A DNA stretch of 64,000 nt from Zafaria ginkgonis (lineage in GTDB: Bacteria > Actinomycetota > Actinomycetes > Actinomycetales > Micrococcaceae): contig NZ_BAABEO010000019.1 in assembly GCF_039540195.1 (NCBI RefSeq), positions 372,001 through 436,000 on the forward strand, read 5' to 3'. The notes beneath the pieces are model-generated. The model was not told the origin of the DNA. It saw only the letters and a program-made list of their open reading frames with translations, and did not search any database. Numbering within the stretch: position 1 is the first letter of the stretch; every line of letters begins with the position of its first letter. Below, piece by piece: positions 48,787-57,095 of this stretch. The position numbers were made by a program, and so were the translations under genes.

Positions 48787-49323
48787 GGTGATGCCCCCCG
48801 TCCCTCTGGAGATTGTTTGGGCATGAGTTTGGGTGGGGCTGGAACCGCATGCGAGACTCCAATCAAGTAAGTCAGAAACCGATCTAGATTTCTAATAACT
48901 CTAAGGCATTGCCGCAGAAAAATCACGCATGCCGCGTATGGATTTCCGGGCCTGGCGGATCCATGCGCTCCGCGGGACGAACAGGATGCCGGCGCAGTGC
49001 GCATGCTCCCGCGTTCCCCGTATGGCGTCGCGTCCGCCTGCACGCGACGCCACGGCATGCAGACCGCCAGGCGTTCGGCCGACCCTCCACTCCCCCGCCG
49101 GCGCCGATCCCCTGCCAGCGGTCCCGCCGCCCTGGCCGTTCGACACATCCGATGCCACGGACCTGCGCCGGCGTCGAACGGCGGCCCCGTGCGCCTGCTC
49201 CCGATCGATCCAGCCCACCGGGCATCGCGCCCCGGGGATTCAGGCAGCGCCGACCAGTCGTGTACACCACCCGGCCCCTCCCCCTCCATGGCGTTTTTGG
49301 GGAAAGGATTGTCATTCTGCTGG

Positions 49324-49395
49324 GCCGCATCCAATCAAGGATACTAGTCCAAAATTCGATCTAGCATAACTATCCGAGTGCAAGAGAACGGATCC
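49324..49395. repeat. Repeat core 2 (72 bp)
   Basis: Bounded by GCCGCA and GGATCC. It contains CTAGTCC, TTCGATCTAGCATAAC and, on the minus strand, a 7-codon frame (49367-49344) reading MLDRILD-stop. It shares CCAATCAAG with the padR upstream region. Confidence 0.75.
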
Positions 49396-49736
49396 CTGCG
49401 CCACAAGTCCCAACCACTCAGCATCAGCCGTGCGAACCAGGCACCACCTCCCCCCACCCGCTGCGGCACCCCCCGCAAACCACCGGACTCCCCGGTTCCG
49501 TCCCTGCACCATCCCCCGAGGCCGCCGCCCCTGCCACTCCTCCTCGCGCACCGCTGCGTAGCGACACTCCCCTGCGGCGAACTCGCATCACTCCGCCACG
49601 AGCCGGCCGACACCTGGCCTGGCGGGCCAACGCGCCCACTCGATGGCGACCCCTCCCCGATTTACCCATGCGCCTATACCCGCGCGCCGCCCCTCCCCTC
49701 GGGGCTGCTTTTACGAATGGCCGGGTGGGCTCGTGG

Positions 49737-49809
49737 GCCGCAACCGGCAGAGGTTTACTAGTCCAAAATCCGATCTAGCATGCATAACGGAATGCAGGGG
49801 AGCGGATCC
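49737..49809. repeat. Repeat core 3 (73 bp)
   Basis: Same borders and layout as core 2, one base longer. The minus-strand micro-frame (49781-49758) again reads MLDRILD-stop, with a synonymous CGA/CGG difference. CAGGGGAGCGGATCCCC at the right border is shared with core 4, except for the next bases. Confidence 0.75.
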
Positions 49810-50158
49810 CCGGTTCCACCGGCCCCCTTTCACCCCAGGGACCCCTGCCTCGCCGCGTTGCTTCAACCCCGCACTGTCGTATCGCCGCACCGTTGCATCC
49901 CCGCACTTTCGTATCCCCGCGCCATTTCGCCGCGGCTTCCTCCGCCTGCCGCCGCCCTGCGCCAGTCTCCGCGCAACAAGTCCCCGCCCCACCTCCTCCG
50001 CGCCCCTGCCGCACGGCATCACTGCCGCAACCCGGCGGCTCGAGTGGACCAGGGCCCACTGGGCGGACGCCATGCCCCACTCGCTCCCCCGGCACGCCGA
50101 CCCGCGGGCGCCCCTCTCCCTCCGGGCTGCTTTCCGGAAAGACCGGCTGCCGCGGTGA

Positions 50159-50230
50159 GCCGCAATCGACAGGACCAGCTAGTACGGAAACCGATCTAGC
50201 ATAATTAACTGAACTCAGGGGAGCGGATCC
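50159..50230. repeat. Repeat core 4 (72 bp)
   Basis: Same borders; the minus-strand micro-frame (50202-50179) reads MLDRFPY-stop. The right border CAGGGGAGCGGATCCCC is shared with core 3. It ends 32 bp before the aspS terminator. Confidence 0.75.
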
Positions 50231-50261
50231 CCCCCTCCCCACAAGCCACAATCTGGCAGAC

Positions 50262-50315
50262 ACAAAAGGCGGGGCGGTGCCCACGCAACCCGTGTTGCGT
50301 GGGCACCGCCCCGCC
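50262..50315 (-). terminator. Intrinsic terminator of aspS
   Basis: A perfect 22-bp stem (50268-50289 and 50294-50315) with a CCGT loop is followed on the minus strand by TTTTGTG. It lies 49 bp beyond the aspS stop and also insulates the repeat region from aspS transcription. Confidence 0.94.
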
Positions 50316-50364
50316 GTCGTTCTGCGGGCCGGACGCCCCGTGCGGCCGCCCTGCCCGCCGGGCC

Positions 50365-52179
50365 CTACTTGGCCTCGGCAGCTTCCTTCTGGGCGTCTTC
50401 CTTCTTGGACTCGGCCTTCTTCGGCTCCGGCTTGGCGTCCACGCCCGCCTCCTTGCGCTGCTGCGGCGTGATCGGGGCCGGAGCAGCGGTCAGCGGATCG
50501 AAGCCGCCGCCGGTCTTCGGGAACGCGATGACCTCGCGGATGGAATCCTCGCCGGCCAGCAGTGCCACGACGCGGTCCCAGCCGAAGGCGATGCCGCCGT
50601 GCGGCGGGGCGCCGTACTTGAAGCCCTCAAGCAGGAACCCGAACTTCTCGTTCGCGTCTTCCTCGTCGATGCCCATCATCTTGAAGACGCGCTCCTGGAT
50701 GTCCGCGCGGTGGATGCGGATGGAGCCGCCGCCGATCTCGTTGCCGTTGCAGACGATGTCGTACGCGTAGGCGAGGGCGTTCTCCGGGTCGGTGTCGAAC
50801 GTGTCGATGAACTCCGGCTTCGGGGAGGTGAAGGCGTGGTGCACGGCGGTCCACTTGCCGGCGCCGACGGCAACGTCGCCGGACGCGACGGCGGCCTCGG
50901 CCGCCTCGAACAGCGGCGCGTCGACGACCCACACGAAGGCCCAGTCGCCGTCGTTGATCAGGCCGGTGCGGTGGCCGATCTCCACGCGGGCGGCACCAAG
51001 CAGCGCGCGGGCCTCGTGCCTGGAGCCGGCGGCGAAGAAGATGCAGTCGCCGGGGTTGGCGCCGACGGTGGAGGCGAGGTTCTCGCGCTCGAAGTCGGTC
51101 AGATTCTTGGCCACCGGGCCGGTCAGCTCGCCGGACTCCTGGACCAGGACGTAGGCCAGGCCCTTGGCGCCGCGCTGCTTGGCCCATTCCTGCCACGCGT
51201 CGAGGGTGCGGCGGGCCTGCGAGGCGCCGCCGGGCATGACCACGGCGCCGACGTACGGGGCCTGGAACACGCGGAAGGTGGTGTCCTTGAAGAAGTCGGT
51301 GAGCTCGGTCAGCTCCAGTCCGAAGCGCAGGTCAGGCTTGTCGGAGCCGTACTTGTGCATGGCCTCGGCATAGGTCATGCGGCGGATCGGGGTCGGGATC
51401 TCGACGTCGATCAGCTGCCACAGCGCCTTCACGATGGACTCGCCGAGGGCGATGATGTCGTCCTGCTCGACGAACGAGGCCTCGATGTCCAGCTGGGTGA
51501 ACTCCGGCTGGCGGTCGGCGCGGAAGTCCTCGTCACGGTAGCAGCGAGCGATCTGGTAGTACTTCTCAAACCCGCCCACCTGCAGCAGCTGCTTGAACAG
51601 CTGGGGAGACTGCGGCAGCGCGTACCACGCACCCGGGGCCAGGCGCGCCGGCACCAGGAAGTCGCGGGCGCCTTCCGGGGTGGAACGGGTCAGCGTCGGC
51701 GTTTCGATCTCGACGAACCCGTCCTTGTGCAGCAGCTCGCGGGCGACGCGGTTGGCCTCCGAACGCAGGCGGATGTTGGCGTTCGGCGCCGGGCGGCGCA
51801 GGTCCAGGTAGCGGTGGCGCAGGCGCGCCTCCTCGCCGACCTCGACGTGCTCGTCGATCTGGAACGGCAGCGGGGCGGCGGTGTTGAGCACGACGACGGT
51901 TTCGGCGATGACCTCCACCTCGCCGGTGGCCAGGGCCGGGTTCTCGTTGCCCTCCGGACGGCGCTCGACGGTGCCGGTCACCTGCAGGACGAACTCGTTG
52001 CGCAGGTGGTGGAAGTCGGCTTCGTCGCGGACCACGATCTGGGAAACGCCGGAGGCGTCGCGCAGGTCGACGAAGGCGACGCCTCCGTGGTCGCGGCGGC
52101 GGGCCACCCAGCCGGCCAGGGTCACGGTCTGTCCAATGTGCTCGGCCCTGAGGGATCCCAGGTCATGAGTGCGCAGCAC
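50365..52179 (-). CDS. aspS: Aspartate-tRNA ligase (AspRS)
   Basis: Class II synthetase. The 604-aa protein has the N-terminal OB anticodon domain (VTLAGWVARRRDHGGVAFVDLRD), motif 2 (FEKYYQIARCYRDEDFRADRQPEFTQLDIE), the bacterial GAD insertion (about 290-430) and motif 3 (GIAFGWDRVVALLAG). The last 35 residues are Lys/Glu/Ala-rich. Whether it also charges tRNA-Asn cannot be told from what I can see; gatCAB is not in the window. The GTG at 52179 follows AAAGGACC, and the family start LRTHDLGSL comes directly after it. Confidence 0.96.
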   Translation of the reverse strand: MLRTHDLGSLRAEHIGQTVTLAGWVARRRDHGGVAFVDLRDASGVSQIVVRDEADFHHLRNEFVLQVTGTVERRPEGNENPALATGEVEVIAETVVVLNTAAPLPFQIDEHVEVGEEARLRHRYLDLRRPAPNANIRLRSEANRVARELLHKDGFVEIETPTLTRSTPEGARDFLVPARLAPGAWYALPQSPQLFKQLLQVGGFEKYYQIARCYRDEDFRADRQPEFTQLDIEASFVEQDDIIALGESIVKALWQLIDVEIPTPIRRMTYAEAMHKYGSDKPDLRFGLELTELTDFFKDTTFRVFQAPYVGAVVMPGGASQARRTLDAWQEWAKQRGAKGLAYVLVQESGELTGPVAKNLTDFERENLASTVGANPGDCIFFAAGSRHEARALLGAARVEIGHRTGLINDGDWAFVWVVDAPLFEAAEAAVASGDVAVGAGKWTAVHHAFTSPKPEFIDTFDTDPENALAYAYDIVCNGNEIGGGSIRIHRADIQERVFKMMGIDEEDANEKFGFLLEGFKYGAPPHGGIAFGWDRVVALLAGEDSIREVIAFPKTGGGFDPLTAAPAPITPQQRKEAGVDAKPEPKKAESKKEDAQKEAAEAK

Positions 52180-52257
52180 TACGGTCCTTTCGGAGGGGAA
52201 ACGCCCGCGGCGACGCAAGGCGGCGGAGGGGCGGTGTGGTTTGATCAATCCCGATCG

Positions 52258-52263
52258 AGTTTA
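52258..52263 (-). promoter_or_regulatory. Candidate aspS -10 box (TAAACT)
   Basis: TAAACT on the minus strand lies in the 188-bp divergent region between aspS and the permease gene and gives a leader of about 72 nt. A small AT-rich palindrome-like GATCAATCCCGATC sits next to it. Confidence 0.45.
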
Positions 52264-52367
52264 CCGCCACCGGCGCCCGATGGTTGCGCCGGCTGCGGCC
52301 GCCCCTCCCCGCCCTTGCGTCCGATCCACTCACGGAACTCCCCGCCGAAAGTCCACGAGGTGCCCGC

Positions 52368-53660
52368 ATGGCCGCAACGCCCGCCCGCCCCGCTCCCCTG
52401 CGGCGTTCCCTTGGCGTCGTCGACGCCACCACGCTGGGCGTCGGGTCCATGGTCGGGGCCGGGGTGTTCGTGGTCCTCTCCCCCGTGGCGGCCCGCGCCG
52501 GCGGCCTGCTGTGGGCCGCGCTGCTGGCCGCGGCAGGCATCGCGGTCGCCAACGCCTTGGCCGTCGCGGCCCTGGCGGCGGCGCATCCGGCCAGCGGCGG
52601 GGCCTACCTGTACGGGCGGCTCCGGCTCGGCCAGTGGCCCGGCTTCGTGGCCGGCTGGGGGTTCGTCACCGGCAAGACGGCCTCCTGCGCCGCCATGGCC
52701 TACACGTTCGCCACCTACGCGGCCCCCGGGGTGGCCGTCCCGCTGGCGATCGGCGCGGTGGCCGCGGTGACCGGCGTGAACCTGTTGGGCATCACCCGCA
52801 CCGCCGGCGCGGCGCGCCTCCTCGTGGCGCCGGTAGTGGGGCTGCTGGCGTTCGTCGTGGCGGCGTCGTTCGCCGCGCCCCGGCCCGCGGAGCCCCCGCC
52901 GGCCGCTGAGCAGCCGACGGCCTGGGCGGTGCTGCAGGCAGCCGGCCTGCTGTTCTTCGCGTTCGCCGGCTACGCGCGCGTCGCCACCCTGGGCGAGGAG
53001 GTGAGGGACCCCGAACGGACCATCCCGGCGGCGATCGCCCTGGCGCTGGGCTTCACGCTGGTCCTCTACGGGCTTCTGGCCGCCGCGCTGGTCCATCTGC
53101 TGGGCGTCGGGGGCCTGGCCGCGGCCACCGCCCCCGTGCGCGAGGCGGTGGTTTTGCTCGGCGCTCCCGCGTGGCTGGCGGCGGCCGGGGCGGCCCTGGC
53201 CAGCCTCGGGGCCCTGATGGCGCTGGTGGCCGGCATCTCCCGCACGGCGCTGGCGATGGCCCGCGAAGGCGACCTTCCCGGCCGCTTCGCCGCCGTTTCG
53301 GCCAAGCGCTCGGTGCCGTGGCTTGCCGAGGTGTCCGTGGCGGCGGTGGTCGTTGTGCTGCTGCTGTCCACCGACGCGACCACGATCATCGGCTTCTCCA
53401 GCTTCGGCGTGCTGGTCTACTACGCGGTCGCGAACGCCTCCGCGCTGACCCTGCCGCCGCGGGCCCGCACGGAGCGGGCCCGGCGGCAGCCGGAGCGGCC
53501 GTGGTACTGCCCGCGGTGGCTGAACGCCGCGGGCCTGGCCGGATGCCTGCTGCTGGCGTTCACGCTGCCCGGGGCCAGCGTGGCCACGATGCTGGCGGTG
53601 TTCGCCGCCGGCCTGGCCGGGCGGGCCGTTGCCCTCGCGGTGCGGCGGCGCGACGCCTAG
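52368..53660 (+). CDS. APC superfamily amino acid permease
   Basis: A 430-aa integral membrane transporter; substrate not determinable. The family opening LRRSLGVVDATTLGVGSMVGAGVF (helix 1 with the GxGxxxGAG-type unwound substrate site) is followed by GGAYLYGRLRLGQWPGFVAGW. The signature GYARVATLGEEVRDPERTIPAAI in the middle is highly conserved in APC permeases. About 11-12 hydrophobic helices can be counted. The ATG at 52368 has GAGG 7 bp upstream; the longer upstream frame has no family similarity. It diverges from aspS and converges with hisS with only 9 bp between stops and no visible terminator. Confidence 0.88.
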   Translation: MAATPARPAPLRRSLGVVDATTLGVGSMVGAGVFVVLSPVAARAGGLLWAALLAAAGIAVANALAVAALAAAHPASGGAYLYGRLRLGQWPGFVAGWGFVTGKTASCAAMAYTFATYAAPGVAVPLAIGAVAAVTGVNLLGITRTAGAARLLVAPVVGLLAFVVAASFAAPRPAEPPPAAEQPTAWAVLQAAGLLFFAFAGYARVATLGEEVRDPERTIPAAIALALGFTLVLYGLLAAALVHLLGVGGLAAATAPVREAVVLLGAPAWLAAAGAALASLGALMALVAGISRTALAMAREGDLPGRFAAVSAKRSVPWLAEVSVAAVVVVLLLSTDATTIIGFSSFGVLVYYAVANASALTLPPRARTERARRQPERPWYCPRWLNAAGLAGCLLLAFTLPGASVATMLAVFAAGLAGRAVALAVRRRDA

Positions 53661-53669
53661 GCGTAGTGC

Positions 53670-55031
53670 CTAGGCGGTCGCGGCGGCCGGCTCCGCGGCC
53701 GGGCGGACCTGCACCTGCAGGTCCTCGGCCGGCGGGGTCCAGCTCGCCGGGTCCGCGGCAACCTGCTCGCCGGAGCGGATGTCCTTGACCTCGTGGGCGC
53801 CGTCGGCGCCGGTGAACCAGACGAACGGGATGCCGCGGCGGTCCGCGTACTTGATCTGCTTGCCGAACTTCTCCGCCTTCGCGGCAACCTCGACGGCGAT
53901 GCCGCGGGCGCGCAGGGCGGCGGCGATGTCCTGGGCCTCGGACCAGGAGTCGTCATGAGCCAGCGTGACCAGCACGGCGGTGGGGACGGAGCGGGTCGCG
54001 GCGGCGGTTTCCTCGGCGAGCATGCGGGACACCAGCCGGGTGACGCCGATGGACAGGCCCACGCCGGGGAAGGTGCGGTTGCCCTTGGAGGCGAGGGACT
54101 CGTAGCGGCCGCCCGAGCAGATGGAGCCGAGCTGCTCATGGCCGACCAGCACGGTTTCGTAGACGGTGCCGGTGTAGTAGTCCAGGCCGCGGGCGATCGA
54201 GAGGTCAGCGACCACCTGCCCGGGGGCGCGGGTGGAGGCCGCCCCGATCACCTGGGCGAGCTCGTCCAGGCCCTGGTCCAGGAGCGGGTGCTCGACGCCG
54301 AGGGCGCGGACCCGTTCGACGAACGAGGTGTCCGTGGTGCGGATGCCGGCCAGGGCCAGCGCGGCGGCGGCCTGCTCGTCGGTGGCGCCGAGTTCGGTCC
54401 GAAGCAGTTCGGCGACCTTCTCCGGGCCGATCTTCTCCAGCTTGTCGATGCTGCGCAGCACCCCGGCCGTGTCCGCAAGTCCCAGGCCCAGGTAAAAGCC
54501 CTCGGCCAGCTTGCGGTTGTTGACGCGCAGGCGGAACTCGCCGATCGGCAGCGCGGACAGCGCCTCGGCGATGACCAGCGCCAGCTCGACGTCGTAGCGG
54601 AAGGGCAGTTCGCCGTCGCCGACGACGTCGATGTCCGCCTGGGTGAATTCGCGGAAGCGGCCGTCCTGCGGGCGTTCGCCGCGCCACACCTTCTGGATCT
54701 GGTAGCGCCGGAACGGGAACGCGAGGTGTCCGGAATTCTCCACCACGTAGCGGGCGAACGGGACGGTGAGGTCGAAGTGCAGGGCCAGCGCGTTCGGATC
54801 CTGCCGGCCGGCCTCGCCTTCCTCGGCCTGCAGGCGGCTGAGCCCGTAGACCTCCTTGTCGATCTCGCCCTTGCGCAGCAGTTGGCCCACGGTCTCGACG
54901 GCGCGGGTTTCGATGTTGCTGAAGCCGTGGAGCTCGAAGGTCTTCCGCAGGGTGTCCAGAACGTGCAGTTCCACGAGTCGTTCGGCGGGCAGCCACTCGG
55001 GGAAGCCGGACAGGGAGGCCTTGCGTGCCAT
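53670..55031 (-). CDS. hisS: Histidine-tRNA ligase
   Basis: Class II synthetase. The 453-aa protein has motif 1 in LRKTFELHGFSNIETRAVE, then LHFDLTVPFARYV, motif 2 RRYQIQKVWRGERPQDGRFREFTQADIDVVG, the histidine loop LDYYTGTVYE and motif 3 GVGLSIGVTRL. The C-terminal anticodon domain follows (TAVLVTLAHDDSWSEAQDIAAALRARGI). The ATG at 55031 follows AAGGAGTATT. The -10 box TAGACT 90 bp upstream is part of the dispersed promoter element, so the transcript carries a leader of about 80 nt. No His codon run or T-box is seen in it. Confidence 0.96.
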   Translation of the reverse strand: MARKASLSGFPEWLPAERLVELHVLDTLRKTFELHGFSNIETRAVETVGQLLRKGEIDKEVYGLSRLQAEEGEAGRQDPNALALHFDLTVPFARYVVENSGHLAFPFRRYQIQKVWRGERPQDGRFREFTQADIDVVGDGELPFRYDVELALVIAEALSALPIGEFRLRVNNRKLAEGFYLGLGLADTAGVLRSIDKLEKIGPEKVAELLRTELGATDEQAAAALALAGIRTTDTSFVERVRALGVEHPLLDQGLDELAQVIGAASTRAPGQVVADLSIARGLDYYTGTVYETVLVGHEQLGSICSGGRYESLASKGNRTFPGVGLSIGVTRLVSRMLAEETAAATRSVPTAVLVTLAHDDSWSEAQDIAAALRARGIAVEVAAKAEKFGKQIKYADRRGIPFVWFTGADGAHEVKDIRSGEQVAADPASWTPPAEDLQVQVRPAAEPAAATA

Positions 55032-55120
55032 GGGTCGAATACTCCTTAGACGGTTCGCGTGGGCCGCGGGAGCGCGGGCCCGGCTTTCGTCGCAGGTCCC
55101 GCCGGTGCGGCGCGTGTCCC

Positions 55121-55168
55121 AGTCTAGACGCCGAGGGGCCCCGGCCGAGCGCAGCAAGGCGCGGGATG
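55121..55168 (-). repeat. Promoter-associated GC-rich repeat, copy 4, with hisS -10
   Basis: On the minus strand, CGCGCCTTGCTGCGCTCG is followed by a 19-nt spacer (GGGGCCCCTCGG inside) and TAGACT (55126-55121). This is the same spacing as in the copies before the DUF4870, hydrolase and rarA genes. Confidence 0.72.
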
Positions 55169-55212
55169 GCGGCCCGCCGCGGATCAAACTACCTGCGAAC
55201 GGGGCGACTCGG

Positions 55213-55218
55213 TAGAGT
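55213..55218 (+). promoter_or_regulatory. Candidate -10 box (TAGAGT) of the DUF349 gene
   Basis: TAGAGT lies 63 bp before the chosen GTG at 55281. A GTG at 55224 begins 5 nt after the box and could serve as a leaderless start for a protein 19 residues longer. Confidence 0.45.
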
Positions 55219-55280
55219 GGCCGGTGATACTTGCGTCCCGGAACGGTTCCGGGGCCGATCCGAGCGAAAGAGTTCCAGCG

Positions 55281-56975
55281 GTGACCACCAGTCAGCAATC
55301 CGACGACAACGTCCAGCCCGCCACGACCGGCGAGGCCGCCCCGGCGGCCCCCGAAGCGGTTCCTGCGCCGTCCCCCGCCCCGACCAACGAGGCCGCCCCG
55401 GCGGCCCCCGAAACGGTCCCTGCGCCGTCCGCAGAGCCCTCGTCCGGCACGACCGACGAAGCCGCCCCGGCGGCCCCCGAAACGGTCCCTGCGCCGTCCG
55501 CAGAGCCCTCGTCCGGCACGACCGACGAAGCCGCCCCGGCGGCCCCCGAAACGGTCCCTGCCCCGTCGGCAGCCCCGTCTCCCGCTCCCTCCCCCGCAGC
55601 GCCGTCCCCGGCGGCACCCTCCCCGGCGGCTGTTGCCGGCGGCAAGCCGTCCCCGGCCGCCGTCGCCCGCCCGGCGAAGAAGGCCACGGCCCCCGTGGCG
55701 GCACCGCCGGCCTACAGCACTCCGCTGGAGGAAGCCGCGAAGTTCGGCCGCGTCACCGAGGACGGCCACGTGTTCGTCCTGGTCGAGGGCGAGGAGCACC
55801 CGGTGGGCCAGTACCCGGACGCGACCGCCGAGGAGGCGCTGGCGTACTTCGTGCGCAAGCACGACGACGTCGTCAGCCAGGTCATGCTGCTCGAACAGCG
55901 CGTCGCGGCGAAGGCGCCGAGCGCCGACATGGGCAAGACCGTGGACCACCTGGCCCAGACCGTTGCCGAAAAGAACATGGTCGGCGACCTTGCCGCCCTG
56001 CAGGTCCGCCTCGAGGCCCTGCGCGCCGGGGTTGGCGAACTGCAGAAGGCCGAGCAGGCCGCCGGCGAGGCGCGCCGCGCCGAGGAACTGGCGACCCGCG
56101 AGGCGATCGTCGCCGAGGCCGAGGAACTTGCCGCCAAGGACCCTTCGACGGTGCAGTGGAAGCAGGGCAGCACCCGGATGAACGAACTGTTCGAGCAGTG
56201 GAAGACCGCGCAGAAGAACGGTCCGCGCCTGGGTCGGGCCACCGAGGATTCGCTGTGGAAGCGCTTCCGCGGCGCCCGCACCACCTTCGACCGCCACCGC
56301 CGCGCGTTCTTCTCCCAGCTGGATTCGGACAACGCCGAGGCCAAGTCCGCCAAGGAGGCCCTGATCGCGCGCGCCGAGGAGCTCTCCCACTCCACCGACT
56401 GGGGCAACACCGCTGCCGAGTACCGGCGCCTGATGGACGAGTGGAAGGCCTCCAAGCGCGCCTCCCGCAAGGACGACGACGCCCTCTGGTCCCGCTTCCG
56501 CGCCGCGCAGGACGTCTTCTTCAACGCCCGCCAGGGCGCCAACGCCGCCCTGGACGAGGAGTTCGAGTCGAACCTGGCCGTCAAGGAGCAGCTGCTGACC
56601 GAGGCGCAGGCGCTGCTGCCGATCTCCGACCTGGCCGCCGCCAAGAAGTCCCTGGACTCCATCCGCGACCGCTGGGAGGCGGCCGGCAAGGTTCCGCGTG
56701 CGGCGATGCAGCGCGTCGAGGCCGGCCTGCGCCAGGTCGAGGACGCCGTGCGCAACGCCGAGGACGAGAAGTGGCGCCGGTCCAACCCGGAGACCAAGGC
56801 CCGCTCCAACAGCATGCTGAGCCAGCTGGAGGAGACCATCGCGTCCCTGGAAGCCGACCTGGATGCCGCCCGCGCCAAGGGCAACGAAGGCAAGATCCGC
56901 GCCGCCGAGGAGGCCCTGGAGGCCCGCCGGGCCTGGCTCGAGACGCTGCGCAAGTCCGCCGCGGACTTCCAGTAG
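55281..56975 (+). CDS. DUF349 domain-containing protein
   Basis: A 564-aa protein of unknown function. Residues about 1-145 are a Pro/Ala/Glu-rich disordered tail made of repeated EAAPAAPETVPAPSAEPSSG units, encoded by perfect 69-bp DNA repeats. The rest is helical with DUF349 repeats: WKQGSTRMNELFEQWKTAQKNG......ATEDSLWKRFRGARTTFDRHRRAFF near residue 290, and AAEYRRLMDEWKASKRASRKDDDALWSRFRAAQDVFFNAR next. A C-terminal coiled coil follows (QLEETIASLEADLDAARAKG). The GTG at 55281 was chosen because family similarity begins after it; GTG 55224 is an alternative. It is followed by a strong hairpin. Confidence 0.85.
   Translation: MTTSQQSDDNVQPATTGEAAPAAPEAVPAPSPAPTNEAAPAAPETVPAPSAEPSSGTTDEAAPAAPETVPAPSAEPSSGTTDEAAPAAPETVPAPSAAPSPAPSPAAPSPAAPSPAAVAGGKPSPAAVARPAKKATAPVAAPPAYSTPLEEAAKFGRVTEDGHVFVLVEGEEHPVGQYPDATAEEALAYFVRKHDDVVSQVMLLEQRVAAKAPSADMGKTVDHLAQTVAEKNMVGDLAALQVRLEALRAGVGELQKAEQAAGEARRAEELATREAIVAEAEELAAKDPSTVQWKQGSTRMNELFEQWKTAQKNGPRLGRATEDSLWKRFRGARTTFDRHRRAFFSQLDSDNAEAKSAKEALIARAEELSHSTDWGNTAAEYRRLMDEWKASKRASRKDDDALWSRFRAAQDVFFNARQGANAALDEEFESNLAVKEQLLTEAQALLPISDLAAAKKSLDSIRDRWEAAGKVPRAAMQRVEAGLRQVEDAVRNAEDEKWRRSNPETKARSNSMLSQLEETIASLEADLDAARAKGNEGKIRAAEEALEARRAWLETLRKSAADFQ
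55335..55590 (+). repeat. In-frame 69-bp tandem repeats in the DUF349 gene
   Basis: Units begin at 55392, 55461 and 55530 with a 69-bp period. The first two are near-identical and the third diverges after about 30 bp. A shorter related unit starts at 55335. Each unit encodes 23 residues starting AAPAAPETVPAPSAEPSS. The multiple-of-three length keeps the frame, so copy number can vary without breaking the gene. Confidence 0.88.
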
Positions 56976-57021
56976 CCACGCGGCCGGGCCGGCGGCCCGG
57001 CCGCTGATCCGGCCGGCCCGA

Positions 57022-57060
57022 GGGGGCGGCCGCCGATATCCACAATCGGCGGCCGCCCCC
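57022..57060 (+). terminator. Terminator-like hairpin after the DUF349 gene
   Basis: A 16-bp perfect stem (57022-57037 and 57045-57060) with a 7-nt loop, 46 bp past the stop. Only a weak TGTTG follows, so Rho-independent termination may be incomplete and the next gene may be reached by read-through. Confidence 0.7.
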
Positions 57061-57095
57061 TGTTGCGTCCGGGCGCCCTTTGCGAGGGTGGACCC

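Larger units (their letters stand above)
48787..50261. repeat. Coding-free tandem repeat region between padR and aspS
   Basis: About 1.5 kb with no gene I can support. Four cores share (C/T)CGATCTAG, at 48879, 49356, 49770 and 50191, spaced 477, 414 and 421 bp. Cores 2-4 are AT-rich islands of 72-73 bp bounded by GCCGCA and GGATCC. The DNA between cores is strongly C-rich on the plus strand and also shows weaker similarity between units, for example a CCCCTC..CTCGGGGCTGCTTT-like stretch about 50 bp before cores 3 and 4. Core 1 is the upstream region of padR, so the array may have grown by duplication of that promoter segment. Long frames on both strands lack Shine-Dalgarno sites and family similarity. 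Confidence 0.7.

Noticed and set aside
48842..50261. CRISPR array or insertion sequence in the padR-aspS gap
   Set aside because: Cores are more than 400 bp apart and diverged; no transposase, terminal inverted repeats or target-site duplication can be seen.
49775..50284. Minus-strand frame of 169 codons, and overlapping frames at 49711-50073, 49312-49551 and 48929-49369, as genes
   Set aside because: No Shine-Dalgarno or family similarity, composition follows the repeat array, and peptide similarity between frames is explained by the nucleotide repeats.
55335..55590. CRISPR-like periodic repeats
   Set aside because: Units are contiguous with no spacers, are in frame in a coding region, and no cas genes are present.
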